Shown here: positions 50,676 to 63,480 of the stretch, in pieces | How the letters are laid out: each line of letters opens with the position of its first letter | Numbering within the stretch: the stretch's first letter is position 1 | Origin: Sisyra terminalis | Lineage: Eukaryota > Arthropoda > Insecta > Neuroptera > Sisyridae | Reading direction: 5' to 3' | NCBI GenBank assembly: GCA_958496175.1 | Contig: OY292280.1 | Coordinates: 13,454,001-13,518,000, forward strand | Length of the DNA stretch: 64,000 nucleotides | Notes under the pieces: model-generated | Database searches by the model: none | What the model was told of the DNA's origin: nothing | Seen by the model: the letters and a program-made list of their open reading frames with translations, nothing else | Program-made: the position numbers and the translations under genes

Positions 50676-52678
50676 TCGGTTTCTCCTACGTACGTCTAAC
50701 ACGTCTCATTCTTATTATGCACCCCCAATTATCACTGAAAATCCCTCGCCATATGGCCGTACCTGCTCTATTCACACTTTACTACTGTGACCTATTCGTT
50801 TTCAATTTAATTCGTCTTCAAATGTGTCGATGTGTTTCTTTTAAACATTTGGCGTTTTATCACATTATATCAATCTCTTGCTAACAACAATAATAATAGT
50901 TACGGAAATAACAACTTTCTATTTAACCAACAATCAACAATTTCTCAATATAACGCACTTTCAACAACAAAGTTCTATTATAGTTTCAAACAATTGCCAG
51001 AAGGAAACAAGTTCAAAAAGCTCCGCCCATTACGACTGCGCTTTTCAATGAACTACTGCAACAATGGGCTTAACCAGGAAAAACAAAACCTAATATAGCA
51101 ATTGAACTGATGTCCTAAATCACTATTTTATGATAGATTTTCTTTAGTAGATGGTTCCTCTTGAATTGACTTGAATTCCTGTTAAAAGATCACTACAGTT
51201 ATTGACAGTAGTAATCTTAAGGCAAATGGGTACAATATCTCTTCGATATATTTTTTAACTAAGTCCTACCTCTACAAAAACTATTTGTAGAAGTGAAACT
51301 AATCTAAATAGTGGAATATATTCTTGACTCTATTGATATTTTTTAGACAAAATAAATTGTTCATATTGATTCGTTTTTGTATGCCACTACGTATACTTGG
51401 TTGTGGATCATCAGCGATACTAAAACTTATATGTATATATTTTTTTAATATTTTTCTACAGCAAACTTTTATGGAACCAAGTAACTTATTAAGAGAGTAA
51501 GTGTGATAAAGTCTATATCTATAATTTTCAGGATTAGAACTTTCTAAACACTTACGCTTGCCAAACTTTAATAATATTTAACGAGCTTTCAATTAACCGG
51601 AACCGGAAACAACTTATCGATTGGTATACTTACAGAACTTAACCAGCGCGGATACAGAAGTGGTACAGTAAGAAAAGTGGCTCCCTCTGAAAACCAAATT
51701 TTTAAACCGTTTAACACTATTATAGTAAAACTTACTTATGCTTTATTAAATCATGAATTTTTAACTTTGGAAGTAGTTTGAAAAAAACACACCACATTAA
51801 GTGCCCCCCCCCCCCCTTAAAACAAAATTTTGTATCCGAAGTTGGAATTTGAAGCGTTTATGAAATTGTGGATCGTGATTTTGTTAATTGTTATTCAATT
51901 TATTCGTGCTTAATTACTTGTGCCAATTTTTAGCGATTATTTTGTTGCTATTATCGTAATTATTATTATTATTCGTAATTGTTGCATATTTGTGACCATG
52001 TTGATTATATGTTGTTTCTTTACATGTTTGGTGATTGTAATAATCGATTTATATGAAAAGAAAAACGCGATGTCGATATTTTAAAAGAAAATTACAGCAA
52101 AAAGGAGATAAGCTCAATGTCTTGAAAATGTTAAGGAGGTTAGGACCAATAGGGAATTTGTATAACGAGCGCCATGTTTGATTTCGTTTCGATTATTTTC
52201 GAACAATTGTAGTTATTAATTTTGTTGAATTTGTTTTTAGGTGAATAAATGTATTAGACAAGGATGTGCACAGGGTAAATGGTGATAATTTGCTTATTGT
52301 CTTTATATTTTGATCTCGTTTCCTATATAAATATATATAAAATAAAGTAAAAAAAAAAAATAAAAAAACATTTCGTGAGAAAGATTTTAGGTTAGTTTTT
52401 TCAATAGTTCAATCTTTTTTTCTTTTCTAAAATGGAAAATATTTGCCAAAGCAATTTACAAGCCAATAAGTCAATAACTATTTGTTTGTGATTTGTCAAA
52501 TTAAAATACGAGCAAAGTACAAAATATCTATAACAGTTGTTGATCTTTCTTTAAATAGTTAAAATTAATTAAGTACAAATATTTCGGGTGGAAATTTAAA
52601 GAAATTTCACATATTTATTGATGTATTGAAATAGGGAAATATTCGTTTACTAATTTCAGTTATTTATGCAGATTTTTG
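50676..52678 (+). other. 3' flank of TDG gene with possible alternative terminal exon
   Basis: Acceptor-like sites (TAATAATAG before 50902; TGCCAG before about 51001) could receive the donor at 50665; both continue open for 30-40 codons. AATAAA occurs at 51351 and 52341. A C-run lies at about 51807. No other gene seen. Confidence 0.4.
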
Positions 52679-52784
52679 CGTTTGTAAGCTCGCTTTGAGC
52701 TTTATCAACGTTTTCAGTGTCATTGTTACTTAGTTACAGAGCGCTAATCAGCGCTCAGTAGCGCTTAAAGCGAGCTCTACGAAC
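52679..52784. repeat. Short inverted repeat (about 106 bp)
   Basis: CGTTTGTAAGCTCGCTTTGAGC and GCTTAAAGCGAGCTCTACGAAC-like arms face each other around GCGCTAATCAGCGC. Possibly a small MITE. Confidence 0.55.
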
Positions 52785-52789
52785 TCAGT

Positions 52790-55700
52790 GAATAGTTACT
52801 ACTATCCTACCCTATTATTGTTTATTATATCGAAAACTAAACTAACCTAAAATTGCCGTTTACTTCATGAAATGTGCATGTGTTATTAATTTTTGTTAGT
52901 ATTTTTAAAGAAGTAACTATGTGACTGACATTTTGAAGGTTGTTAAATTTTTGCTTATCACTTTTCGTTTGTTTTTCTAAAAATTGAACAACTGAACAAA
53001 TTTTCTTTTAGCACTTTTTGCCAAAAGTGCTTTGCGTGCTATTCGTTTAGATGGAGCAAAGCTCCACCCTATACGCATGCGCTTTATCATCAAACATTTT
53101 AGCGTTGGAGTAAACGATTGATCTTTCTAAGTAAAAAAGAACTATAAGAGAAATTGTTGAGTGACAAACGGTTGAACTCAGGAAAAAGTTAATTACATCA
53201 TTTTTTGAAACTTAATTCCCAGATTATAGTTTCCTTGGGAAAAAAGTGTTTTGTTTTTATGATAAATGAAAGATTAACAACTTTTATGATTTCAATCAGC
53301 TAAATGTAATTATAGAAAAATTTTAAAGAATTATATATAAATATATATATTATATATACACATGTATAAAAAATAATAATAAAAGAGGAGAAATGCAACT
53401 TGTCATGTGAATTTTAGCGTTTTATTAAGAAATTGTAGACAAAATTTTTCTTTAAAATTTCTTAAGAGGCATTAAATAAATGAATTTGTATGAATGCGTA
53501 TGATTAAATTAAATTACTAACACTAATCAATAACTAATGTAATTAGTGCAAATGATTTGTTATGTTTTAGTACCCACACATTTGTGAGAGAAAAAAATTT
53601 AAACAAAAGTATGAAAAAGCACACAATTTTCATTATTAGATTTCTATACTATAATGTTTAAATTAATTCATTTTTCTGCCATTTTCCATTTAGTTATATA
53701 ATTTAATTAAGTGTATATAGTTTTGACAAATGCACAAAATGGCTAATTATGTCTACACGCCCCCTTAATTCGCCAATTTACTCTTTTGTTTTCTCAATAA
53801 ACAAAAACGAGTTTCTTTTGTTTATCACTAAGCTTTCAATAGAAGGATTGAAAGCTTTAGATTCAAAATTTGTTATAAATTTCATTAAACAAAAAAAAAT
53901 AGCACAGGGTGTCAACTAAAGTTTCTGCTTTACCAAACTTAACACTTTTTTTAGCACAATATTTTTTAAATTAAGCTTTTTTTTCTAAAATATATCGATT
54001 TGTGTGCATTTTTCGAACAAATATGTTCTCAATTATTTGTCAAGTGTGCAATTTTCCTCAACTTTTGTGTGAAGCTTTTTTCCTCAAATCAATACGTTTC
54101 AAGATACAAGCAAATCAATTGATATTGATTATCTAAGAATCGAAATTTTCGATTTTTAACCAGAATTGCGTAAAGTGCAACGGTTATCTACTTAGGTACC
54201 ATTATTGTGATTATTACTTACCATCGAATACTTTCTTCGCGGCTTGTTCACACCTACTTAATTTTACGGATAATCTAAACCTAGTCCAATCGATTTAGGT
54301 TGATTTTCAATTGTTTTTTTTTCTCAATAATCGAATTGTTATTTTTGACTTCAATCTAATTTGCAAAGGTTGTTTGTCGTTTGTTCTACCAATTAGCCTC
54401 AATGTTGTCTTACTTTAATTATTACAAGTTCCTATTGAAAAAAATAACGGAAATTTTCCAAAATATCACATCATTGCGCCAAATACGTTCCCACAATGAA
54501 CATTTTCACTTTCTCAATGTGTCGAGACTTATTGTCTTCCTAAATAATTGAAATATTTGATTAATCCTAAATTCGAAATGTCGATAGTTTACTTTGTCTT
54601 ACTTTGTAATTAATGAGAAAATGAATTTAGATTAATTATTTTGTACTAATGGCTATCTAACATTATCAGTTAATGTATAAATTAACTCCGAATTAAAAAT
54701 GGCAGACTTTGTTAAAAAAAAATGGAAATAATATCATTGTAATTGTAATGTTAAATATAAGAAAATTAAACAAAAATAGTATGTAATCATCATAATTAAT
54801 TACATACAAACTTATAAAAAAGAAAATTAATCATGAAACAAGCATAGAAAGAAAATTATATTGTGAACCATAACCTCAAACTGACCACCAAGAAATTAGA
54901 ATTTAGGATTTTTAAAAAAAAATATAAGAAAGATATAATAAAAGTTTGTCACAACATAAACAATGATTCTTTGAATAAAAGATGGAAAATTTAAAATAAA
55001 AATACTTAAAAAAAAATAACTATTTCTTCATGTATCGTTATCATTAATTTAATGTTTAATATAACGATTATAATTAAAATTGTAATATTTATTATAATTA
55101 TACTATTATTGATTAATATTCAAAACTATTTTATCACACAATCCATTTATTTTTCTTTTTTATATTTTGTAAATTAACTTTAAATATACTTAATAATTAC
55201 ATTTAAAATTATTTCTTTTTGCTTGACATCCAAGCCGATCACTCTATGGAATTCAACGTGAAACGTTGAAGTACCCGAGCAATTCAACGGACTTTGAAAA
55301 ACGGTAAGAATCGCTGATGATTTCCAAAACATAAACCTGTGGAGGTTTATTTACTCAATAATACTTGAATACTATATTTTTTATTGACACCAATTCATGA
55401 TATATATATATAAGAAAATAAAACTATTTTTATAGTTCTGTCACCGGAATATATTATTATATATTTTTTGTATGGTTTCTATAACAAAAAAATATTTTTT
55501 TATTGAGATCGAAAATAACTACATAAACTTAGAAATATAACTAGAGTTTGCACATCCAGTTAAGGATTAAAAGTACTGAAGTATTATTCCCATTATTCCA
55601 ATAATTATCTTTAAGGAAGAAGAGCTTTTTCATAAAAGCTCATTAACATTGGAAACATCTGCTTTGTTATTCTGGTTACAATCCAACGTTTACGCATATC

Positions 55701-55985
55701 GTCTATTGTACTCAATGACAGCTAGATGGCGTAAAAAACAATTGACATTTTCCTTCGTTTTTCATTGTAGCATTTGAATAAAGCTTTTAAATTATTTACT
55801 ATTGTTATCGGATTTAATTACATGAATACTTCTTTTGTGGAGAATATTATTAAATTATAGTTTAGAAACATCAGAGCAACTTATTACAATTTATTTAATA
55901 TACATATTACCCATATTACATACTATTTATGACTCTGCTTCATTTTTGGGAAAATTGATTTTTGTGCTTAGGTTTTTATACAGTT
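52790..55985. other. Intergenic region, nothing recognised
   Basis: Very AT-rich 3.2 kb with TA runs (around 53335-53360) and no supported gene or shared repeat. Confidence 0.45.
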
Positions 55986-56060
55986 ACTAGCCGATACCCG
56001 CGACTTCATTACTGTAACACAATAATACGCCAACGTTATTGATTAGTTTTACTGGCTTTC
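55986..56060 (+). mobile_element. Head fragment of ACTAGC-type interspersed repeat
   Basis: TACTAGCCGATACCCGCGACTTC matches the head of the repeat at 30103; the remainder is not recognisable. Confidence 0.45.
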
Positions 56061-56418
56061 AAGAAATATATATTTATAATTTCAATTTCCTTCCTTAAAT
56101 ATATTTCAAAAATACCTTTTTAAGGATATGTTTGAATATTCCACCTTTAATCTAAAAGAAAAAGGCAATATTTGCAGATATAAACGCAAAAAACCCAATA
56201 TAATAAAGCAAAGTAAATAAATGTTCTTATTATTACTAGCAAACCAATTGTTATTCACCAAAAATAAAAAAAAAACATAGTTCCCAAGGGAAACTATGTT
56301 TACAATTTTATATTCTGTCTTGATATTAAAAGTAAATTTTGTTAATAATTGTATCATATTTTTGTTATCTTGAAACTAGTGTGCCAATTCAGGCACTACC
56401 GGAATAGGCTACGGTAGT

Positions 56419-57115
56419 CAGGACCGTCTTAAACTAGGCTGGGGCCCTTGGGCCCACAAGAATTTAGGACCTTTTTTGTAAAGCAAAAAAAACGAATTAT
56501 AATAACATTTTTTGACTCATGTGTACTTCAGCACACCCACAATCTGGCAATGTCGCATTTTCGACTTTATTTTTAATTTAATTCGCGATTAGATTGGTCC
56601 ATAATGAAAATTTAGCCACAACAGAGAGAATTATATCATATTAGAATTGAATTAAAAAAAATATCGTCAATTAAATTAAAAACAAAGTCGAAAATGCAAC
56701 GTTGCCAGATTGTGGGTGTGCTAAAGTATACTTGAGCCGATACTATAATGCTGCTGGTTTTTGGGTTACGATTACGATAACGGTTTCTTTCGGGATTTCT
56801 GTTGAGTAAAATCTTCTACTATATCCTTAAAGTCATTTTTTAAAGTATTATGTACATAATTGACAAATTACTCAGCCATTCTTGTACCATTGTTGTTTAC
56901 AATTCATTTTTTATTCTCTTAAGCTGCGAAAATGACCGCTTTCCACTACAATTGGTAATCATTAGGCAAAGGAATATTCTTGCAGCAATTTCTACGTTTG
57001 GAAAAGTTTCTTCTAATTTATCTGATTTTATTAGGTTATGTAATCCTTCGGGGCCCCCTAAGAATGAGGGCCTAGGGCACGGGCCCCATGTGCCTTTATG
57101 GTGAAGACGGTATTG
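56419..57115. mobile_element. Non-autonomous element with CCGTCTT ends, carrying a family A insertion
   Basis: Left CAGGACCGTCTTAAAC, right reverse-complemented CAATACCGTCTTCACC; GGGGCCC-rich segments near both ends. No target duplication found. A diverged right half recurs at about 57610-57920 (TTTCTACGTTTGGAAAAG, GTGAAGACGGTATTG). Confidence 0.6.
56514..56738. mobile_element. Family A palindromic MITE (225 bp)
   Basis: GACTCATGTGTACTTCAGCA ... GTATACTTGAGCC, full length; target duplication not matched. Confidence 0.87.
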
Positions 57116-57370
57116 CAAATGTCTCAAGATTTTCATGAAAAAAAAGGTAATGTTTACAACCGTAGCTCCATCAATTTTTTGTGCAAAAAAAAACATAATT
57201 AAGGGGTCCAGGGGCGAAGCCCTCCAAAAGCAGAAAAAAATGAGATGTTTATTTAAGTTTGGCCAGACTGACTCGCAAATTAAATTAAAAACACGATCGA
57301 AAATGCAATATTTCCAGATATGGACGATGCTCCCCAACCCTTACCAGGACTTCGCCCCTGGAATCCTTTT

Positions 57371-57595
57371 GGCTCATGTGTACTTTAGCACACCCACAAT
57401 CTGGCAATGTTGCATTTTCGACTTTGTTTTTAATTTAATTCGCGATTATATCGGTCCATAATGAAAATTTAGCCACAAAAGAGAGCATTATACCCTATTA
57501 GAATTGAATTAACAAAAATATCGCGAATTAAATTAAAAACAAAGTCGAAAATGCAACGTTGCCAGATTGTGGGTGTGCTAAAATGCACTTGAGCC
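57371..57595. mobile_element. Family A palindromic MITE (225 bp)
   Basis: Full-length copy with a perfect 8-bp duplication ATCCTTTT (57363-57370, 57596-57603). Confidence 0.95.
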
Positions 57596-57696
57596 ATCCT
57601 TTTTTATAGTAACGTAGCAATTTCTACGTTTGGAAAAGTTTCTTCTAATTTATCTGATTTTATTAGGTTATGTTATCTTTCGGGGCCCCCTGAGAA

Positions 57697-57860
57697 CAAG
57701 GTTTATAAAATACACGGGTGGCCTCATGGTGGCTACGTGATGGATACGTGACGTATCCAGAAGAAATTCGTACATATCTTCAGAGTGATCAATTTCAAAA
57801 TTCTTCGTATGACGTCATTTTTTTTTCTAATCGAGCAACCTGTGTAATTTACAAACCTTG
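57697..57860. mobile_element. Family B MITE (164 bp)
   Basis: CAAGGTTTATAAAATACAC ... TTACAAACCTTG with a perfect 9-bp duplication CCCTGAGAA (57688-57696, 57861-57869). Inserted in the diverged half of the CCGTCTT element. Confidence 0.94.
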
Positions 57861-58051
57861 CCCTGAGAATGGGGGCCCTGGGCACGGGGTCTGTCTGCCC
57901 TTATGGTGAAGACGGTATTGACGGCAGTGGATTGAAAACATCTTTTTAATTATACCAAAGAAGTGTAACTTCCCCATTGTACAAAATGGAAACCTTAGAA
58001 CTTCATCATGTCTGTCCATATACCACTGGCATTTTAGACGAAGGCTATGTC

Positions 58052-58192
58052 CAAGGTTTATAAATTACACAGGTTGCCCCATTAGAAACAAAAGTATGAC
58101 GTCATACGAAGAATTTTGAAATTTGAATGTACGAATTTCTTCTGGATACCTCACGTAGCGCATGAGGCCACCTGTGTATTTTATAAACCTTG
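58052..58192. mobile_element. Family B MITE (141 bp)
   Basis: CAAGGTTTATAAATTACACA ... TTTTATAAACCTTG with a perfect 9-bp duplication GGCTATGTC (58043-58051, 58193-58201). Confidence 0.95.
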
Positions 58193-58809
58193 GGCTATGT
58201 CCACCATGAAGGGGAAATTTGGAAAAAAAATTGTAATCTGTGAACCGATTTGCAATAGTGTAAAGAAACTACAAAATAGTACACGGAACCTATAACTAAG
58301 GGATGAATGAGGTATACGGATAGTATAAATTACGAGGTCCATGAATGGGTAAACTAAGTCATTTGTTATGTACATAGTTGATTGGAATCTAGTGGGATGA
58401 TAAAGCAATTTATGAATCAATAATTTCATTATAGTTTTACTTCTATTGGTATGTATGATTTGTGTGTGGGTGTGATTTGAGTTCAATAAGCTGATTGAAG
58501 TAATGAGATTGTGGAAAGACGTTGTAGTAGAAACGGAGAAATGTGAAATGAGAAATAGTTTTGTTGGAAATACGTCGCTTCCATAGTACTTGTGGGCCAG
58601 GGTTGCATTATATGCTGAATACCGTGAAAGCTTACAACAAAGCTCACATGGGTCATGACCCAAATACGTATCAATAAGCGTAATGTCCAGAGGCTACCGA
58701 AAAAGAATCACATACGGGGATTTCAGTAGAAGATTTGTTTTGGGAAGGTCTTCGATTACTGTTGTGATATACGAATTTTGGTTGGTATTGTATCGTATAG
58801 GCAAGTTTT

Positions 58810-59941
58810 TGTTTGCGCTACTTTAGGCTGGGATTCGATGGGAAGGGGGATGCGATAGCGCAGGTCGTCGCAACGGGATAGCGACGTCGGTGAGGCGATT
58901 GATTGGGGGGTGGGAGAGCGGGCGTCGGGACGCCGGCCGTCCGGTTGGTGGCGTTGTGAACGGAGCCGCGTCGCTCGCTATATTTATTTGAGCGAAAACA
59001 GGGAAGAGGGCAGCGCCAGGGAGAGGACAGGCAATACGCAGCGTGTTCGAGGGGGAGCGAGCAAGCAAAAGTGCGCCACGACGCCGCTTTTCGGGCATCA
59101 GCGATACGAAAAGCAAATGCGTCGAAACGTAGGTAACTACATTGGAGCTTGAAAGTGCACACTGCACACTAACTGGGTCACCGTTTCGTCGCTCACTTGA
59201 CAGGATTGGGAAAAGCTGAATTGGGAAAATCGCCATTTTGCCGTTTTGGCGTCGAGTGACTTGGTCCGTCCGTCGGCCGTGATGATGGTGGTGGCGTTCG
59301 TGACGATGGTGGTGTCGACGACGTGTGGCAATCACTGCTTACGTATCACTACGTTTTTTCGTTGGTGAATTCATTTTGGACGTTTGCATTTTCTTAAAAT
59401 AGTTCGTGTGACCACTACTAACTGTCAACACAGGTGCCGAAGCAATTTGATGTTTTAGTACTCCCCGAGTGCATCAATAAATCATCTACAACTCGACGAC
59501 GCCATTTTAACAATGTGCGTTTCCATAGTCCCACTAAAGTCGACCATCTTCACGCACTTATCAGCATAGTATCATCACTTTGTTCTGTCGTTCGCCACCA
59601 CCAGTGAGTGCTTTAAGTGACCTAGCAGCACCGTGAGTGGTCAGTAGTGCTTCTAGCAGAAACTTTAAAACACTAAACGACCACTGACCACTTCCGAGAC
59701 CTTCTTCTCCAACTCCTATTATGGATAATCACCAACGTTTTTCCAATCTCACCATCATTTACATTTTGATTCTATTGTTTGAATGACTAGTTAACCGTAA
59801 TTCTTGTACTTGATTAGTTGGTGTCGAATTAAAACTAGTGCAGTGGTGAATCGATAGCTTGCCGTTGCCGAGTTTAATTCTTCCGATTGAAATCGCTAGG
59901 TGTTTCTCTTAAGGTAGTATTAAATCATTCCGCCACACAGC
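58810..59941 (+). promoter_or_regulatory. GC-rich promoter/5' leader region of Shal
   Basis: 58820-59130 is by far the most GC- and CpG-rich stretch of the window and lies about 0.8-1.1 kb before the Shal ATG. A TATATTTAT at 58979-58987 is a possible TATA box. The remaining leader to 59941 has many stops. Open minus-strand frames here (to 170 codons) follow from composition. Confidence 0.5.
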
Positions 59942-61957
59942 ATGGCCTCGGTCGCCGCTTGGCTACCATTTGCCCGGGCGGCGGCCATCGGATGGGTGCC
60001 GATCGCCACTCACCCGTTGCCGCCGCCTCCGGTACCCAAAGACCGGCGAAAAACTGACGATGAAAAAATGCTTATCAATGTATCCGGGCGGCGATTTGAA
60101 ACCTGGCGAAACACCCTGGAAAAGTATCCAGACACTTTGCTAGGCTCTAGCGAGCGGGAATTCTTCTACGATGAAGACTGCAAAGAATATTTTTTCGATC
60201 GTGACCCGGACATATTTCGACACATTCTCAACTATTACCGTACAGGAAAACTGCACTATCCCAAACATGAATGCCTTACAAGCTACGACGAAGAACTAGC
60301 CTTCTTCGGTATCCTCCCGGATGTTATAGGCGACTGTTGTTACGAAGACTATCGAGACCGGAAACGTGAAAACGCCGAACGGCTAATGGATGACAAGCTG
60401 TCAGAAAACGGTGATCAAAACTTACAGCAACTAACTGACATTCGACAGAAAATGTGGCGAGCTTTCGAAAACCCTCATACATCAACCGCCGCTTTGGTCT
60501 TCTACTATGTAACCGGGTTTTTCATTGCCGTGTCTGTTATGGCTAATGTAGTCGAAACAGTGCCCTGTGGTCATCGTCCTGGACGGGCCGGGACCTTACC
60601 CTGTGGGGAGCGTTACAAGATTGTCTTCTTCTGCTTGGACACAGCTTGCGTGATGATTTTCACAGCCGAGTACCTATTGCGATTATTCGCCGCTCCCGAC
60701 CGTTGTAAATTCGTACGAAGTGTTATGAGCATCATTGATGTGGTTGCCATCCTTCCATACTACATAGGCTTAGGAATTAAAGACAATGATGACGTGTCTG
60801 GCGCCTTTGTAACTTTACGAGTGTTTCGAGTGTTTAGAATCTTTAAATTTTCACGGCACTCGCAAGGTCTGCGTATCCTTGGCTACACACTGAAATCTTG
60901 TGCATCCGAATTGGGTTTCCTCGTCTTTTCACTGGCAATGGCCATCATTATTTTCGCCACTGTTATGTTCTACGCCGAGAAAAACGTCGAAGGAACCAAT
61001 TTCACATCGATTCCTGCTGCCTTTTGGTATACGATTGTAACAATGACGACCCTTGGGTAAGTGATCACTAGGATTTGTACCTTTTTTTCTAGTAGGACTA
61101 CTATTTGGTAGCCAGTGTTACATAGTCTAATTGTTTCAGATACGGTGACATGGTTCCTGAAACAATTGCTGGAAAAATCGTCGGTGGTGTTTGTTCTTTA
61201 AGCGGAGTGTTGGTCATTGCTCTTCCAGTCCCTGTTATTGTATCAAACTTCAGTCGAATTTATCATCAGAATCAGAGGGCTGACAAGCGGAAAGCTCAAC
61301 GAGTAAGAGTCGAATTTGGGTTTGTTCAGTTCTGGTTTTGATGAGGTGCCATGTTTTCAGAAAGCTCGTTTGGCTCGAATTCGCATTGCGAAAGCTTCAT
61401 CAGGTGCTGCGTTTGTTAGTAAAAAGAAGGCAGCTGAAGCTCGGTTGGCTGCTCAAGAGTCTGGAATTGAGTTGGATGATAATTATCGTGAAGAAGACAT
61501 ATTTGAGTTGCAACACCACCATCTATTGCGTTGCTTGGAAAAAACGACGGTTTATACAGTTGGTGGTGGTTTTCTGGGCTGAGTTTAACTGGTGTGATTT
61601 TTACAGGATCGGCATTTTGTTGAGTTGGATGTGCCGTACAATGGGGCACCGAAACGACCAGGGTCACCGTCGCCCATGGCCAGTCCAGCACATTCCAGTT
61701 CTAGCAGACATGTGGGCAATATTTTCCAGGCCTGTTGCGGTGGTTGTTGCTGTACTCAGCGCTATCAGGTAATCGAATTATCCGAGCGATGCAAAAGTCG
61801 AGTTTGTATTTTATCTTTGTTGAAATCGACAACTTTTGACATTTTCATTTCAATGTGAACATTGTAGCGGTACAAATCGGGAAAGACGAATTTGCGGATT
61901 ATGGAAGGGGCTGAATCAGAAGTTAGTGTTGTCAATGCGAAAAGAGGAGAGACCAAA
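59942..61957 (+). CDS. Shal: Shal (Kv4) voltage-gated A-type potassium channel
   Basis: Coding exons 59942-61056, 61140-61302, 61361-61549, 61607-61768, 61868-61957; frame-consistent; 573 aa seen. Shal carries transient A-type K+ current in neuronal dendrites and axons. Domains: Kv4-specific N-terminus [20 protein letters not shown] that binds auxiliary subunits; T1 tetramerisation domain about 42-135 with the zinc site [15 protein letters not shown]...DCC; S1 near 182-205 ([19 protein letters not shown]); S4 with regular arginines ([19 protein letters not shown]); pore TMTTLGYGD, the filter split by intron 1 between the first G and YGD; S6 with PVPVIV; and the C-terminal [20 protein letters not shown] block. 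The last exon can end at donor GTAGAT (61958) or read on to TAG at 62009-62011; the usual C-terminus suggests another exon downstream, which I did not find. Confidence 0.97.
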
Positions 61958-63005
61958 GTAGATTTTTTTCAATTTCACATTGTTTTTGATGTATACTTAT
62001 TTGTGGCTTAGGCTAGATTTTCACTCAGGACCAATCATGTAAAACGACATTTTTTTTCTCGAATTTTTATGGTAGAATCGTCAGCTGGATTAGACTCATC
62101 CCCGATGATCACTGATCCAAATTAATTTGGCCAAAAGATTGTCTCGGGAATTTGGACTGCTGAACAATTGGGATTCGGTAAGCCGTTTTGCTCGCATGCC
62201 ACATTCATTTTCTTGCCTAACTAACCGATTTTCGCTTGGCGGCAAAATTAATTTTGCTTGAAAATCAACGGCAAACAGACCATCTTTGCAGACGCCTAAT
62301 TTCCAGACGACGATTCTTCTATGAAAATTAAACACGTGTCTGAAGATATTTTGTTGTTTTACCGAAAAAAAAAAACATTTCGGAAAATTGTATCGATGAA
62401 AACCAGTCATGTAAATATTTGTCCAACGAATTGCTAGAAAAACGTTCGTCCGTTTTATGTAAATTCCAAGACATTTTTCGCGACTTATGTTTAATATACT
62501 ACTTCAATTAAAATGTAAATATTTTGGTTTTGATGATTTGTGTGCAGACTTCTGTGTGTATATATGTGTGTGAAGTTTTCTTCGGACAACAATCATTTTT
62601 CCCAATCATTAAAATTCCTGAAAATATTTTCCAAAACTTACAAAAAACAAGTAATCAATTCGGTCATTCTGTACATACACTAAAACAATATTACATCAAA
62701 GCTTCAAATTAATCGCAGCAAAATCTTAAAGCTCTAATTAACGAGCTTCCAACACCACAGTAGAGGTTTGGATTTTCTTGTGTAAACGTAGTTCTTTCGC
62801 TCGAATACTATCTGTAAAATAAAATGATATCAACTGCAATTTAGTTTTGCATCTAAACAACTATAACCTCAAAGTATATCAACTACTCCGGATTCCTTTA
62901 AAATTCATAAACTAAGATCAATCCTTCGAAATTCTGCACACCTTATACTATTCAGAGGTCTAATTCAGTAGCGCAATTTACCACAGTAAATAACTATATA
63001 GAATA
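61958..63005 (+). other. Shal intron or 3' flank, nothing recognised
   Basis: No further Shal exon could be identified. No shared repeat family. Confidence 0.4.
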
Positions 63006-63007
63006 GG

Positions 63008-63480
63008 ATGATTTTTTTTTTTTGGTCCCGTCGGGAAATTTTGTTGGAAATACCAAAAAAAAAATTCTCTGAAAGTTTGAGCCCTTAATATTAATTTTAA
63101 GTCCTCGACCAAGACGTGTAAAGATTTCCCATTGAAAATACACGGAAACTGATTTTTTATTTTTAAATTTCTATATCTCAGCGGCATTTCATGGGATCGC
63201 TTTTACCGAAGATGGTTTTTTCTCAGAATTAAACGCTCTACAAAAGTGCCCATTGCGACAAAGTCGTAACTCACACCGGTGAGGTAGTACGGGCCACTGA
63301 ACCTGATTTTTCCATAAAATTCGCGTTTTTTTGCATTTATCTCGTAAATAACAAGAGCTACGGAAAAATTATAAACAAAAAACTTGTAGAGAATTTGATT
63401 TCCTACAAAAAAGGTCTTGTAAACCAAATCGCTAAGATCAATATTAAACGAGATATTATCAATATTAAACGAAAAAATCC
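63008..63480. mobile_element. Family C foldback-related element, copy 4 (partial)
   Basis: Starts AGGATGATTTTTTTTTT, shares GAAAGTTTGAGCCCTTAATA, ACCAAGACGTGTAAAGATTT and CTCTACAAAAGTGCCCATTG with copy 3; the right end is not visible. The rest, 63481-64000, holds nothing I recognise. Confidence 0.7.

Noticed and set aside
57135..57461. 108-codon plus-strand frame and 146-codon minus-strand frame (56897-57337)
   Set aside because: They run through the CCGTCTT element and family A arms; the residues are translated transposon ends.
58823..59335. 170-codon minus-strand frame in the GC-rich region before Shal
   Set aside because: His/Arg/Pro-rich translation of CpG-rich DNA with several overlapping open frames on both strands; no domain.
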